64,000 nt of DNA from positions 48,043,825-48,107,824 of the forward strand of contig NW_020312817.1 in NCBI RefSeq assembly GCF_003265705.1, given 5' to 3'. This document shows positions 34,864-45,424 of the stretch, piece by piece. A program made the translations under genes and the position numbers. The DNA comes from Callorhinus ursinus. Lineage: Eukaryota > Chordata > Mammalia > Carnivora > Otariidae. Positions within the stretch are counted from its first letter, which is position 1, and each line of letters opens with the position of its first letter. The notes below the pieces were generated by a model. The model was not told the DNA's origin and did no database searches. It was given only the letters and a program-made list of their open reading frames with translations.

Positions 34864-35349
34864 TTAAGCTAAATTGTTAGATTGTTCATCAGGCAATTCT
34901 CAGTGTGTATGCTCTCATATTACTTGTGTTATGAAATAGTTCATGATACATTTTTTAAAACTCAATTACTTATGAAGAACTAAAAAGCAAGTTGGTCATA
35001 AATTGTTCTGTAAAATAAAAGTCAAGAGACAAAAGAGCAAGTTTATAGAACCCTGAGTGAAAAATTTATGTTCCACCAATTTTGTATTGAGCCAAAAACA
35101 ATAATAATCCCCAAAAATGCAATATTTACAATCCCTGTACCATTCTTGAAATGATTTTTAAAAGCACACATAAAAACTGCATAAAAATGAACTTCAATGG
35201 AGTGTGTAGTGGTATAAAATTAGAAGCACAAGTGAGGAAAACATTAGAATCAATTAAAATAGAAATACCCAAAAATTTAAATATGTATGATTGAAAATTG
35301 ATGACAAATTTTTAAAATACACTAAAAATAGAGTATCTTGAAAGTTTTT
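34864..35349. other. Unassigned AT-rich DNA
   Basis: No gene. Possibly old LINE-derived, but not recognisable. Confidence 0.45.
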
Positions 35350-35529
35350 CTTTAAGATTTTACTTATTTATTTGAGAGAGATAGCACAAGCAGGGAGAGG
35401 GGCAGAGGGAGAAGGAGAAGCAGGCTCTCCACTGAGCAAGGAGCCCAATGTGGGGCTCAATTCCAGGACCCTGAGATCATGACCTGAGCCCAACGCAGAT
35501 GCTTAACTGACTGAGCCACCCAGGAGCCC
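35350..35529 (-). mobile_element. Can-SINE (antisense)
   Basis: The antisense tail 'aagattttacttatttattt' is followed by the GA-rich middle, 'aaggagcccaatgtggggct', 'caggaccctgagatcatgac' and the antisense head 'ctgagccacccaggagccc'. With SINEs A and B about 500 bp upstream in sense orientation, it forms an inverted SINE pair. Confidence 0.95.
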
Positions 35530-35559
35530 ATTTAAACTTTTAAACTGATACAATGAATA

Positions 35560-36240
35560 AATGTCATTCACATAAAGAACCCAAGAAAATCAATAGGAAT
35601 TGTTATAACTAAAATGCAAACCAAGCAGAGGGGTTCATAAAAAAAGGTCATATAAAAGGTCATATACAAGTTAATATAAAAACTAATTTGTGTTCTTCTA
35701 ACCTGATAATAACCAAATTACAAAATACCATAGAAAGTAAGATTCTTTTTATATTAGTAACCAAAAATATGTAGTATCTCGAGTCATCCATGTAAACCAT
35801 ATATGTCTGCAAAACTCTAGTAAAATTTTTAAAGCCCTAAAGAAAATGGACATATATACCAAGTTAATGAAGGTCCCTTAAATAATGTAAACATATTAAT
35901 TGTCCTTGTTTGTAAATAAACTCCAATTAAAATCACAGCAAATTTTTAAGGGAAATTTTTTAAAAACTACTTCTAAATATTACTTCAAAAAATTTCATGA
36001 GGAGCTGAGTCAATTTGAAAAATAAAGGACCTTCTTTTTGTCATATATTAAGACATATTACAAAGCCAAAATAAATAAAACTGTGGTAATGGTGCAGGAA
36101 GCTGAGAAACTAGTCCATATAAATTGGCTTGGTCTATAATAAAGACGAACTCACAAGTCAATGGATAAACAATGTATTATGGACCTTTGGCTAAGATGCT
36201 ACAATGAACACAAGCATCTAATTTCACTACCTCCTGAAAT
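35560..36240 (+). mobile_element. Ancient L1 ORF2 fragment (sense)
   Basis: 'tccaattaaaatcacagcaa', 'acatattacaaagccaaaat', 'aaataaaactgtggtaatgg' and 'tgcaggaagctgagaaacta' track the C-terminal part of L1 ORF2 (consensus style 'caatcaaaatcccagcaa', 'tataaagctacagtaatcaa', 'gtgtggtactggt'). It is very decayed and probably continues the same layer as the copy at 31.85-34.16 kb, split by the SINEs. Confidence 0.6.
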
Positions 36241-36704
36241 CCAGCTGAAATATCAGGACAGAAAATTATTTTAAATTAAACATATTCAAAGGAGGGGAGA
36301 GCAAAAGAAAAGATAATAGTAACAAAATTTTGCAAGCTGGAAAGCAGATGAAAAAGTGATATATAATCTAGCTCATCCAAGTAAATTCTAAAATAGTAGT
36401 AGGAAATCCAAAAATTAAAATTAGCTAAAATAAAGAGGAGAGCTTAAATTTCATAATGCCATTTAACATGTCCTACTATGGACTGCGTAAAGACTGCTAT
36501 TCCCATACTCTGGAGAAGACCAAAGACTTATTTACTGTATGTGGCTAAAAAGATGGTTTTTGAACCTATGGACAACAAAAACAATTCAGAATGGGGATAC
36601 TATACGAAACAGAGGATTAAGTCAGGGGTGACCAGTACATGTTTACAACTGGCTCTGTGAGAAAAATAAATTTATTTCTAATTTACTGATGTGATGGATG
36701 TGTA
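36241..36704. other. Unassigned DNA
   Basis: No gene. The frame at 36478-36660 (60 codons) has no domain. It might be an old HAL1 5' part, but I cannot show it. Confidence 0.4.
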
Positions 36705-37568
36705 GTAAATAGTTTAAAAATCATAACAGGCAAGGATGTGGAGCAACAGGAATTCTCATTCACTGCTAGTGACAATGAAGAATGTTACAGCCACTTTGGA
36801 AGACAGTTTAGCAATTTCTTATAAAACTAAACATTCTTGATTCATAGAAGCCAGCATTTGTGCTCCCTGGCATTTAGTCAAAAGAGTTGAAAACTTATGT
36901 CCACAAAAAGAAAAAAAAAAAAAACCCGCACAAGGATGTTCATAGCAGCTTGATTCATAATTGCCAAAACTTCAAAGCAACCAAGATATCCTTCAGTAGC
37001 TGAATGCATACACAAACAGTAGTATATCCAGACAATGGAATATTATTTACCACTAAAAAGAAAGGAGCTATCAAGCCATGAAAATACATGGAAGAAGCTT
37101 AAATGCACATTACTAAGTGAAAGAAGCCCAGCTGAAAAAGCTACATACTGTATTATTCCAAGTATATGACATTCTGGAAAAGGGAAAACAGTGGACGCAG
37201 TAAATATTTCAGTGGTTTCCAGTGGGGGGAAGGCATCGGGAAATAAATAGGCAGAGCACAGAGGATTTTTAGGGCAGTGAAAATACTCTGTGTGATATTA
37301 TAATGAATGGATATATGTTATTACGAATTTGTGCAAACCCAGAGAATGCACAGCAGGAAGAGTGAATCATAAAATAAATGATGGACTTTGGGTGATTATG
37401 ATGTGTCAATTTAGGTTCATCTCTGGAAAGAATTCAGGTGAATAATGTTGATAATAAGGGAAGCTATGCATATATGAGGGTAGGGGGTTTATGGGAAATC
37501 TCTGTACACTCCTCAGTTTTTTTGTGAACCTAAAATTGCTCTTTAAAAATGAAGTCTTTTTTAAAATC
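36705..37568 (+). mobile_element. Old L1 3' end with 3' UTR (sense)
   Basis: 'caaggatgtggagcaacagg', 'aatgttacagccactttgga', 'gttcatagcagcttgattca', 'aattgccaaaacttcaaagc' and 'caaccaagatatccttcagt' give the C-terminal ORF2. A 3' UTR follows with 'ggtttccagtggggggaagg', 'gactttgggtgattatgatg' and 'ctaaaattgctctttaaaaa'. It is the same subfamily as 53.2-54.19 kb, which keeps nearly every phrase. An A-run expansion lies near 36908-36925. Confidence 0.85.
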
Positions 37569-38639
37569 ACAATTAAATATATAAATATATAAATAAATAT
37601 ATATTATATAAACTATAAATTTCATAGAGCCAATTGATTCTGACAGAACACTTTCATCTTTTCTTTCTTTTTTTTTTTTTTGCCAAACTTGTTTATTTAT
37701 AGTCAATTTATGGTAGCAATCGATGGGTAAGAATAGTTCCAACTATTTTTATTTACTTAAAGAATAAGACAAGGTGAAATTATGAAGATAACCAAAGGCA
37801 CTTCATTCATTTGTCATTGACATAAATGATTTCTTTGCTGAATTAGATAATAGTTTTCAAGTACTCCAAGAATATTTCTTCACTTTCTGTGCTATTTACA
37901 ATGTATCAGCTACAAATCTAAATTTTCAGTTTAATGTGCCTTGTTAACATTTTCTGCTTCACTTCATTAAGTCTAGACAATAAAACAATAAAGCAAGTCC
38001 TGATTTATAGAGTTTGCTGATTTCTGTGGTGTAAATACTCCTTCCATGGCTGATTTAAAGCTACCAACATGACAATACTGAACATGGAATGGGAAGAGAT
38101 ATACAGGAACACATTATGTAGTGTTTCCACGTTGAGATACAATAGTAACAAATATCTCAAAAGCATAAAGAATAGAAAACTCTAGTAAAATAATTTGGAA
38201 GTGGTGAGGTTTTCATTTTTATTACCTTTGCTTTTTATATAATTTAATTGTATGTGTATTTAACTTAATTCTTAAAAACGGCTGTGCTTAACAACTGGCT
38301 TGCAAAATTCCTAATCTTATAAGATATGACTCTTACGTGCCAGTCTGAGACAGCGCCAGCACATCAATGGATTATATGAACAATTGTATTTAGATGCAAG
38401 ACCCCCTAGAAAGCCCTGACCGCTTTGCCCACACAGTGCTGACAGCTTAGACTGGGCTAGAGATTTCTTCTTTGCAAAATAGGACTAGTCTTAGGAGAAA
38501 GACCTAAAATTACTGAATCAGAGGTTCTTCTACCAAACAGCCTATCTAGACCATTCCATGTGAAGCTTACAGCTGAAAGATGCCTTTCACAGTCTAGAGT
38601 TTAGTTTTCTTAAATATAAAGAGACAACAGGAATGCACA
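37569..38639. other. Unassigned DNA with AT-rich and T-rich runs
   Basis: It begins with an ATATAA low-complexity tract (37570-37615) and a T-run (about 37668-37680). The rest has no nameable repeat or gene. Confidence 0.5.
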
Positions 38640-38804
38640 GTCTGAGAAGAGCATCTCACATGAGAGAACAATCCAAGAAGAGGAAAGAAAGAGGGAGGAA
38701 ACATAACTCCATAGGATTAAGAAAACATCCAAAAAACTCCCTACACTTTTATTAGTACTCTCAGAAATAAGAGAAGACGTAACAAGCATGGAACAAAAAT
38801 AAGA

Positions 38805-39035
38805 TATTGTATAATATACAGCATGGTGACTATAGTTAATAATGCAGATCATGTATTTGAAAGTTGCTGAGAGAATTGATCTTAAAAGCTCCTCCTGTCA
38901 CAAGAAAAAAATTGTGTGGTGATAGATGTTAACTAGACTTTTTGTGGTGACCGTTTCACGATATATACAAAATATCAAATTACTGTTGTACACCTGAGCC
39001 TAATATATGTCAATTATATCTCACTTTAAAAAAGA
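38805..39035 (+). mobile_element. Truncated L1 3' UTR (sense)
   Basis: 'tacagcatggtgactatagt', 'gctgagagaattgatcttaa', 'gttaactagactttttgtgg' and 'cacctgagcctaatatatgt' match the 3' UTR of the 7-kb L1 (15530-15760) phrase by phrase. Only about 230 bp remain, as expected of 5' truncation. Flanks 'aagatattgtataa' (38801) and 'aggatattataaga' (39038) may be a decayed target duplication. Confidence 0.75.
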
Positions 39036-39159
39036 ATAGGATATTATAAGAAAAGAATATTCAGACAAGAAGAATAAGCTCCTGGAAATTCAACTGACAG
39101 AAATCTAAACAAAAGTTGGAAGGAATTAACTAGAAAGAAAAAGAAAATAGAACAAGACA

Positions 39160-39300
39160 GCAAAGAATGGATATTTTTACGGCCTTGATGGAGGTAACAG
39201 TTTCATGAATGTCCACCTATCTCCAAACTCACCAAGTCATATGTATGAAATATACAGTCTTTACATGTCAATTATACCTCTATAAAGTGGGGATTTTTAA
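39160..39300 (+). mobile_element. Old L1-type 3' UTR tail (sense)
   Basis: 'tatttttacggccttgatgg', 'aactcaccaagtcatatgta' and 'atgtcaattatacctctata' follow an ancient L1 3' UTR end, where 'acttgtcaaaactca' is followed by 'gtatgtaaattatacctcaa'. Confidence 0.6.
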
Positions 39301-40434
39301 AGGTGAAGAAAGATATAAAAGTTAGAACCTCAGTCCAAGAGGTTCAACATCCAAATAAGACAAGTTCTAGAAAAAGTTATTATAGAAAAAAGATTAAATA
39401 AATGTATCAAATTCTCCTGGAAGTGAAATACAGTATATTTTAAATATAGAGTCCTAAGTGTTCCCAGCACAATATATGGAAATGGACCTACAATACTGAA
39501 CATATTTATTAAATTTTAAAACAACAGGGGAAATAGAAATGCCAGTTTTCAGAATGAAAACCGAAACGTGTAAATTAAAAGAATCAGTTATCATACTGGC
39601 TACAGACCTAACAGAAACACTTGAAGCTGTAAGACAATAGAAAAGCAGCCACAAAAATCTGAAGGAATATTATATAAAACCCAAACGTCTCTACCCAACC
39701 AAGTCTATGCAACCAACCTATATCAATCAAGGGCCATTGTCATGTGTTTAAGGGTTTAAAAAAGTCCCTTCCCATACATATATTCCCCCCCTCAGGAAAC
39801 TAATGTTGGACTTACTTCCTCAACATAAGGAAAAAACTAGCAAAAAGAAAACCATACTAGAAACAAAATATCTAGCACAAGGGAAATGCAACCAGATTCC
39901 CCAGGATTAAGATTGCCGCCAGCGTCACAGAGGTACGCCAGCAGATGGGGCAATGGGGGGGCAGACCATAGCAGGTCAGAGGGCTGGAGGGGGATTGTTT
40001 CAGGAAGATAAAATGCATAACACACCTAACCTGTCTCACTGTTTTAGGGGAGATTTGGGCTACTTTCTAAGGATTTGAGTTTGAATTAATGGTAAGTACA
40101 TAGAAAATCAAGCAAATTTTTAATTTTTAGAAATATGGTGCAGGAATAAACAATCCAACAAAGCTCAACTGTGAGTAGCATCTACATACTCATAAGAATG
40201 TAAACTACAATTATTGGTATTATCAAGTCATAGCTACAGTAGGAGAATGGAAATGGGAAGGATGGTTGGATGTGGTGGGGTGGAACAGGGTCTTTTCCTA
40301 TCCAATGGGAAATGAACAGATGATATTTAAAACCAACAATCAAGAAGTAGCAGTGCAATTTAGCATGTTATTAGAGCCATACAAACAAATAACACAAGCG
40401 GCAAGCTAAGAAAAATGAAAGTGGATTTATCCAA

Positions 40435-41030
40435 GTTAATACATATGTAAATGCAATTGTAATTAAAATCTCAACAATTTTGGAAGATGGTGGGAAAGAA
40501 GGTTGACAAGATGACTTAAAGCTATAAAATAATGCTTAGAATCATAAAAATATTTTGAAATAAAGGTAATTAAGTGTACTTGCACACCAGATAGTAAAGC
40601 ATATGCTCAATTTTCAGTAATTTACATTTTATGATGTTGTCCTAAAATTTTTCAGAATAGTGACACTGACTAAAAAGGTCAGAAGTAAACCTTACACCTT
40701 AACAGCTTGTAATATGGGATGAAGATATTTTGTATTAGTGGTAAAATGTACAATACACAATAAATGTTTTAGGATAGTTACTTGAAGGGGGAAAAATAAG
40801 TGCAACTATATGACTCACATAACATACCAACAAGACTAATTGTAAAAACAAAACCACAGAATATTAAAATAAAATATAATTAAAAATAAAATATAATTCA
40901 AAATTTATTCATCAGATGGAAATGATTTTCTGGGTAAAATATAAAGGAAAGACTAATAATTTTAACTAAATAAAAATAAAAGATTAGTATATGCCTAAAA
41001 ATGTCATGAATACAATAAATTTTCTTCTAC
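40435..41030 (+). mobile_element. Ancient L1 ORF2 fragment (sense), probable
   Basis: 'attgtaattaaaatctcaac', 'aatttacattttatgatg' and 'atatgcctaaaaatgtcatg' loosely track the L1 ORF2 C-terminal half. It is A-rich and badly decayed. Confidence 0.4.
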
Positions 41031-41370
41031 AAACTGCTGAAATTTTGTAATACTCAGAAATTACTAGTAAATATTTTGTTTAAAATATATGTAATGTGAA
41101 AAGTGGTAGTACTTAGATCATAATAATTTCCCCAATATCTGTTTAATAAAAGTTATTTCACTCCTGTCATAATGGCCTAGGGATCTATAATACATAAATT
41201 CAGAATTTTGTTCAGATCTGTTATGAATTCATCCTAGATTAGTTCAGCAATGACTATATCTATGACATATACACAGTCACTAAATTTGCATCAATAAATA
41301 TAGTATCTCTCCTATCTCTAGTTGTTATTCTGAATATGAAAGCATAGTTTGCATGCAAATGTCTAAAATC

Positions 41371-41371
<1 letters not shown>

Positions 41372-41409
<38 letters not shown>
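41372..41409. repeat. (GT)n microsatellite
   Basis: A run of about 19 TG/GT dinucleotides. It immediately precedes an antisense L1 fragment. The complementary frame encodes a threonine-histidine string, an artefact of the repeat. Confidence 0.97.
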
Positions 41410-41410
<1 letters not shown>

Positions 41411-41865
41411 TAAAATGTAAAATAAACCGTTTTAACCATTTATAAGTGTACAACTCAGTGGCTTTAATTACACACACAATGTGTACAACCATCACCGGTG
41501 TGTACCCCCAAAACCCTTTTACCATTCAACAGAAACCTCATAACCATTAAACAGTAATTCCGCACTTTCTCTCCTCCCAGCTCCTGGTAACCTCTAATCT
41601 ACTTTCTACCTCAATGAGTTTTCATATTCTAGGTACTTTATATAAATGGGATCATACAATATTTGTCCTTTTGTGTGTGGCTTATTTCACTTAGCATAAT
41701 GTCTTTAAGGTTCATCCATGTTGTAGCGTGTATGAGAATTTCATTCTTTGTTAAAGCTGGATAATGTTCCTTTGTATGGATACGCCATATTTCATTTTTC
41801 CCATTCAACAGTTGATGAACATTTGCATTGTCTCCTCTTAAGCACTAAAGCTTAAAACAGTCTCT
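41410..41865 (-). mobile_element. L1 3' fragment (antisense)
   Basis: 'aaaccgttttaaccatttat', 'agtgtacaactcagtggctt', 'ctcctggtaacctctaatct', 'gtgtggcttatttcacttag' and 'ggttcatccatgttgtagcg' give the antisense of L1 3' UTR plus ORF2 end. It is more diverged than, and of a related type to, that at 7.9-8.5 kb. Confidence 0.85.
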
Positions 41866-43377
41866 AAATTATTTTCATTCCATATTTTAATTCCACATGT
41901 TTGAAATTTTTAATATTTTATACCCTGCTGCTATAGTGAGCATAATAGTACTGATTCTATCCTCCTGAGTTTATTTAGAAGTATAAATATTTTTATTAAC
42001 CTCTACTTGCCAAAGAGAAAAAAAGGCATCAGTTAGAGTTTTCCTGAATATAAATGTTATTTTTAGGAAATTTTGTATGTGGAAATGCAAATTCCAAAAT
42101 GTGAAGAAATGAAAGCTGCTTTGCATAATATTATTATATTATTTGGAATGTGAACCTTAAAATGAAGGATCACAAAATATTATTAAGAGAAAGTGTTATT
42201 CTCATAGAAGCAACATTTTGTGAGTATATACATTGGTAATGAACTAAATTATTCTGGTAACACGTGAAGAATAACAACTACCAAAAAAAAAGGTATTTCA
42301 AAAATGCCAAGCTAAAATTTTGTTTGCTTCACATCAGAAAGAATCTGTATATAAGTTGCAGTTGAAGTCCTGATTTATTTCCTATTGATTTTTACCATCA
42401 CTAAATACATCAAATACATGATGCTAAATGCATCAAAAGACTAAAATGGAATGTAAATATGCAATTGCCATTCAAATTAATGATGTAATTTAAGTTAACA
42501 TAATTCTTATTACATGTGAAAGTTTTTCTCTAAAAATGTGGGCTGGGGGCAAGGAGGGGAGCATAAAGAGAATTCAGTCCTGCTGCTTGAATTAAGTCCT
42601 CTGGTCATATTTTTTTCTAAATACATTTAGGAAAAGTGACTTCTGATCTTACTGAAGAGTTTTTCTTTTTATTTCTTATTTTTATCTTATCAAAAATGAA
42701 AGTCATTAAAACTGTAGTTATTGGTAGTTTACACAAATAGATTGATGCAAATATTTAACAAGTACTTTGTCAAACAGTTCAAAGTTATACTTTTTCTTTG
42801 CCTCCAATGATACCCCCAGATATTGATTATATCACAATTCTTCAAATTTCTTCATATCTGTCAGCCATTGCTTATCTTATGGTGGCTTCCTACAGGATGC
42901 CAGGGGTCAATCCACTCTGCAGTCATTCTCCTAACACCACCCCAGACTGTTTTACCCATTGACCTAGTATCATATTCACCTTGAAAATCTCCAAATGGAA
43001 AATGGTTCAAAGATTATAGTATATTCAAATTATGAAGTATAACGGAGTTATTTTTTAAAAAGCTACATCTATGTGGATTAAAATTTTTCCTTGTTTTCCT
43101 GCCTACATGGGTTTAGGCATTCTTTACTCTTAGATTTATACACTTGAACATGATCGGTCTTATCATGTGTCTCATTCTCCAGGTCTCAGAAAAACACTTT
43201 CAGTCTGATGATGCAAATCTCTTTACTCGGCAAAGGAGAAGTTTTATCTCTAGTACTTTTTATTATTTCATTTTTGTGTGATGTGTTTTCTCCTTCTGGG
43301 ATATATATTTTATGATATTGAATCTCCTGTTTCCATTTTTTTGTCTTATTACTGCAATTCTGCTGCTTGTATTAAGT
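41866..43377. other. Unassigned AT-rich DNA (about 1.5 kb)
   Basis: No gene or nameable repeat. The T-rich + strand from about 43050 is compatible with a very old antisense LINE, but no phrase is diagnostic. Confidence 0.45.
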
Positions 43378-43429
43378 TTTACTTGTCTTATCTGTTTCCA
43401 TGTGTTTACTTGTCTTATCTGTTTCCATG
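43378..43429. repeat. 25-bp direct tandem duplication
   Basis: A 25-bp unit beginning tttacttgtcttatctg occurs exactly at 43378-43402 and 43405-43429 (period 27). Simple replication slippage or tandem duplication would explain it. Confidence 0.9.
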
Positions 43430-43481
43430 AGATAGTTTTTTAAATTCATTTTCTAATTTGCCATTTTGTTTTTTATCATCT

Positions 43482-43547
43482 TCTGCTTATTAACCTACTT
43501 TTTAAGTTTTGTGATCTGCTTATTAACCTACTTTTTAAGTTTTGTGA
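43482..43547. repeat. 33-bp exact tandem duplication
   Basis: A 33-bp unit beginning tctgcttattaacctac is present twice, head to tail, without spacer and without mismatch (43482-43514, 43515-43547). Exactness points to a recent event. It lies only 52 bp from another short duplication. Confidence 0.95.
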
Positions 43548-44429
43548 TCACACTTTTCATCTCAGGGAAGTCTTTCTAAATCTCAAGATTGGGTTTTGTT
43601 TTGTTTTGTAGTCCTTTCTGCCCTTTGTCACGTGTGCCTTCCATATTTAATCTCAATATAGCATTTATATGGATTTCCCCCAAAAATGTTAACAGTTGTC
43701 TGCAGAGGCATTTGTTTTCATTTCTTATATTAATTCTGTCTTTTTAACATGTTTATTCTCGGAGTGTAGTGATTCTCCTCAGTTTCTTCATCCTTACAAA
43801 AAGTCATGTCTTTTCCCATAATTTGGAGTTGAACTGTGTTCTCTCAGAGAGCTTTCCATGCCTGTTAATGCGTGCAGCCTCAGATGAATGGAAAAGAGAG
43901 AAATAGCAGTATTTTTACCCTGTCCTGTGTGCTGAAAGGAGACAGAGAGGAAGTCCTAAGTGAGGGTCATGCTGGAGTGAACTCAGGAATCTGTGAGTGT
44001 CCCAAGAGAATGGATAGTGTTAACATTTATTTCCCTCTGATTTCATACATCCTGCTGTTGCTACCCATCCTGCTATTTTGAAATCCAGTTTAATTGCCAC
44101 TATACTGTTTCCCTTGTATGTACAAAATATGAGCATCCACATTTATTTACACAACTAATAAATGAATGTAGTCCCAAAGAAGGAAATGGGGCAAACCTAT
44201 ATATAAAGTTAATATCTCTATCCTTCTCCCTATACTAAGCCATCCGTTCCTTCTTCAGAGAGGGCTGTAGCCATCACTTTATTTTGGAATATTCTACATT
44301 TGTTTCTGTATTTTCTATATTCTTTTCCTAATGGCTTTGCATTCATTTATATGCCACAGACTTCCAAATATTATCTTCAGTCCTGACTCTTAAAATCCTA
44401 TAATTGTATATGCAAATGCAAATACTATC
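43548..44429. other. Unassigned DNA
   Basis: No gene. The frame at 43872-44081 (69 codons) ends in a hydrophobic stretch (LISYILLLLPILLF) but has no family resemblance and no sign of an exon. Confidence 0.45.
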
Positions 44430-44482
44430 CTAGGAAAGAGCGTTATACAAGGGTAGATACTCAATAAACATGTATTGAATGG
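44430..44482 (+). mobile_element. L2 3'-terminal fragment (sense), probable
   Basis: 'gtagatactcaataaacatg' and 'tattgaatgga' follow the L2 3' end ('tagtaggcactcaataaatgtttgttgaa'). Confidence 0.5.
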
Positions 44483-44589
44483 ACTATATATACAGTAAAT
44501 ATGTAATATATATTTATATATACATATATCCACAGGCTACACACACAGCACATACACCTCTGCAACAGCTTTGCTCTCTCAAGTACGTT

Positions 44590-44930
44590 TATATAAATAT
44601 AAATGACATAAATAATACCATACTGTATGGAACTTTCTTCAAATGCATTTTCTGTTTAGCAATATATTTGGAAAATATTTCTGGGTTAGTATATATTGAT
44701 TTTGTCTTACTTGTCATTCTTAACTATGCCTAGTATTCCATTTTGTGAGAAGTTCCTATTGCTAGACACTTCACGTCTTTTCTTTTTTGCTCTTACAACC
44801 GAATCTTCAGTAGCCATCACACGGTGCATGCAGTCTTATGCACATATGTTCTTGTACATGTGTTTCTGAGATACTGAAAAGTGAAATCACGGGAAGAAAA
44901 AGTGTTTGATTTTCTATAAAAATTTTCATC
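44590..44930 (-). mobile_element. Old L1/HAL1-type fragment (antisense)
   Basis: 'tttagcaatatatttggaaa', 'gcctagtattccattttgtg', 'gtacatgtgtttctgagata' and 'gtgaaatcacgggaagaaaa' are in the antisense order of an old L1 ORF2 3' end ('gcatagtattccattgtatgg', 'gtgga-attgctggg'). Confidence 0.6.
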
Positions 44931-45164
44931 TCATTATAAGGTTGTAATTTTAAAATCATTGTGATGCACACCTGGATTTCTGAGGTCATAGAGTCTCTTG
45001 CCTGGTGCACCTGCAGCATGTATATTTATGAGAGGTTTTACAAAATGGGTTACCAAACTTTTCTTGCAATTGAGAAGGCTGTTCTTTTAGAGTTAATAAA
45101 AACTTGTAAGGAAAGTGAAATAGAAGAAGTAGGCCGAAGCCACCAGTCAGTAAATTGATATGCT

Positions 45165-45424
45165 ATATATTTTTTATTATGTTATGTTAATCCCCATACA
45201 TTACATCATTAGTTTTTGATGTCGTGTTCCATGATTCATTGTTCGCGTATAACACCCAGTGCTCCACGCAGGACGTGCCCTCTTTAATACCCATCAGGGG
45301 GCTGACCCATCTCCCCACCCCCTCCCCTCTAGAACCCTCAGTTTGTTTCTCAGAGTCCACAGTCTGTCTCTCATGGTTCGTCTCCCCCTCAGATCCCCCC
45401 CTTCATTCTATTTTTACTGAATAA
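45165..45424 (-). mobile_element. Carnivoran L1 3' end (antisense)
   Basis: 'tattatgttatgttaatccc', 'catacattacatcattagtt', 'gttccatgattcattgttcg' and 'cgtataacacccagtgctcc' are the reverse of the 3' UTR also seen at 28.85-28.97 kb. It continues for another 150 bp of C-rich 3' UTR ('gggggctgacccatctcccc'). It keeps CpG-containing words (cgcgtataac), so it is the younger of the L1 types here. Inverted relative to the other copy. Confidence 0.9.

Larger units (their letters stand above)
38640..40430 (+). mobile_element. HAL1-like remnant (sense), interrupted
   Basis: ORF1-like A-rich sequence with 'gaaagagggaggaaacataa', 'tggaaatggacctacaatac', 'gaagctgtaagacaatagaa', 'tctacccaaccaagtctatg' and 'aatgttggacttacttcctc' follows the HAL1/L1 ORF1 C-terminal half. 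It is split by an L1 3' UTR copy at 38805-39030 and by another L1-like tail at 39160-39300. It is heavily decayed and the limits are approximate. Confidence 0.45.

Noticed and set aside
41372..41409. Regularly spaced repeats as CRISPR-like arrays (also the other GT runs)
   Set aside because: Simple dinucleotide repeats without spacers; the DNA is vertebrate.
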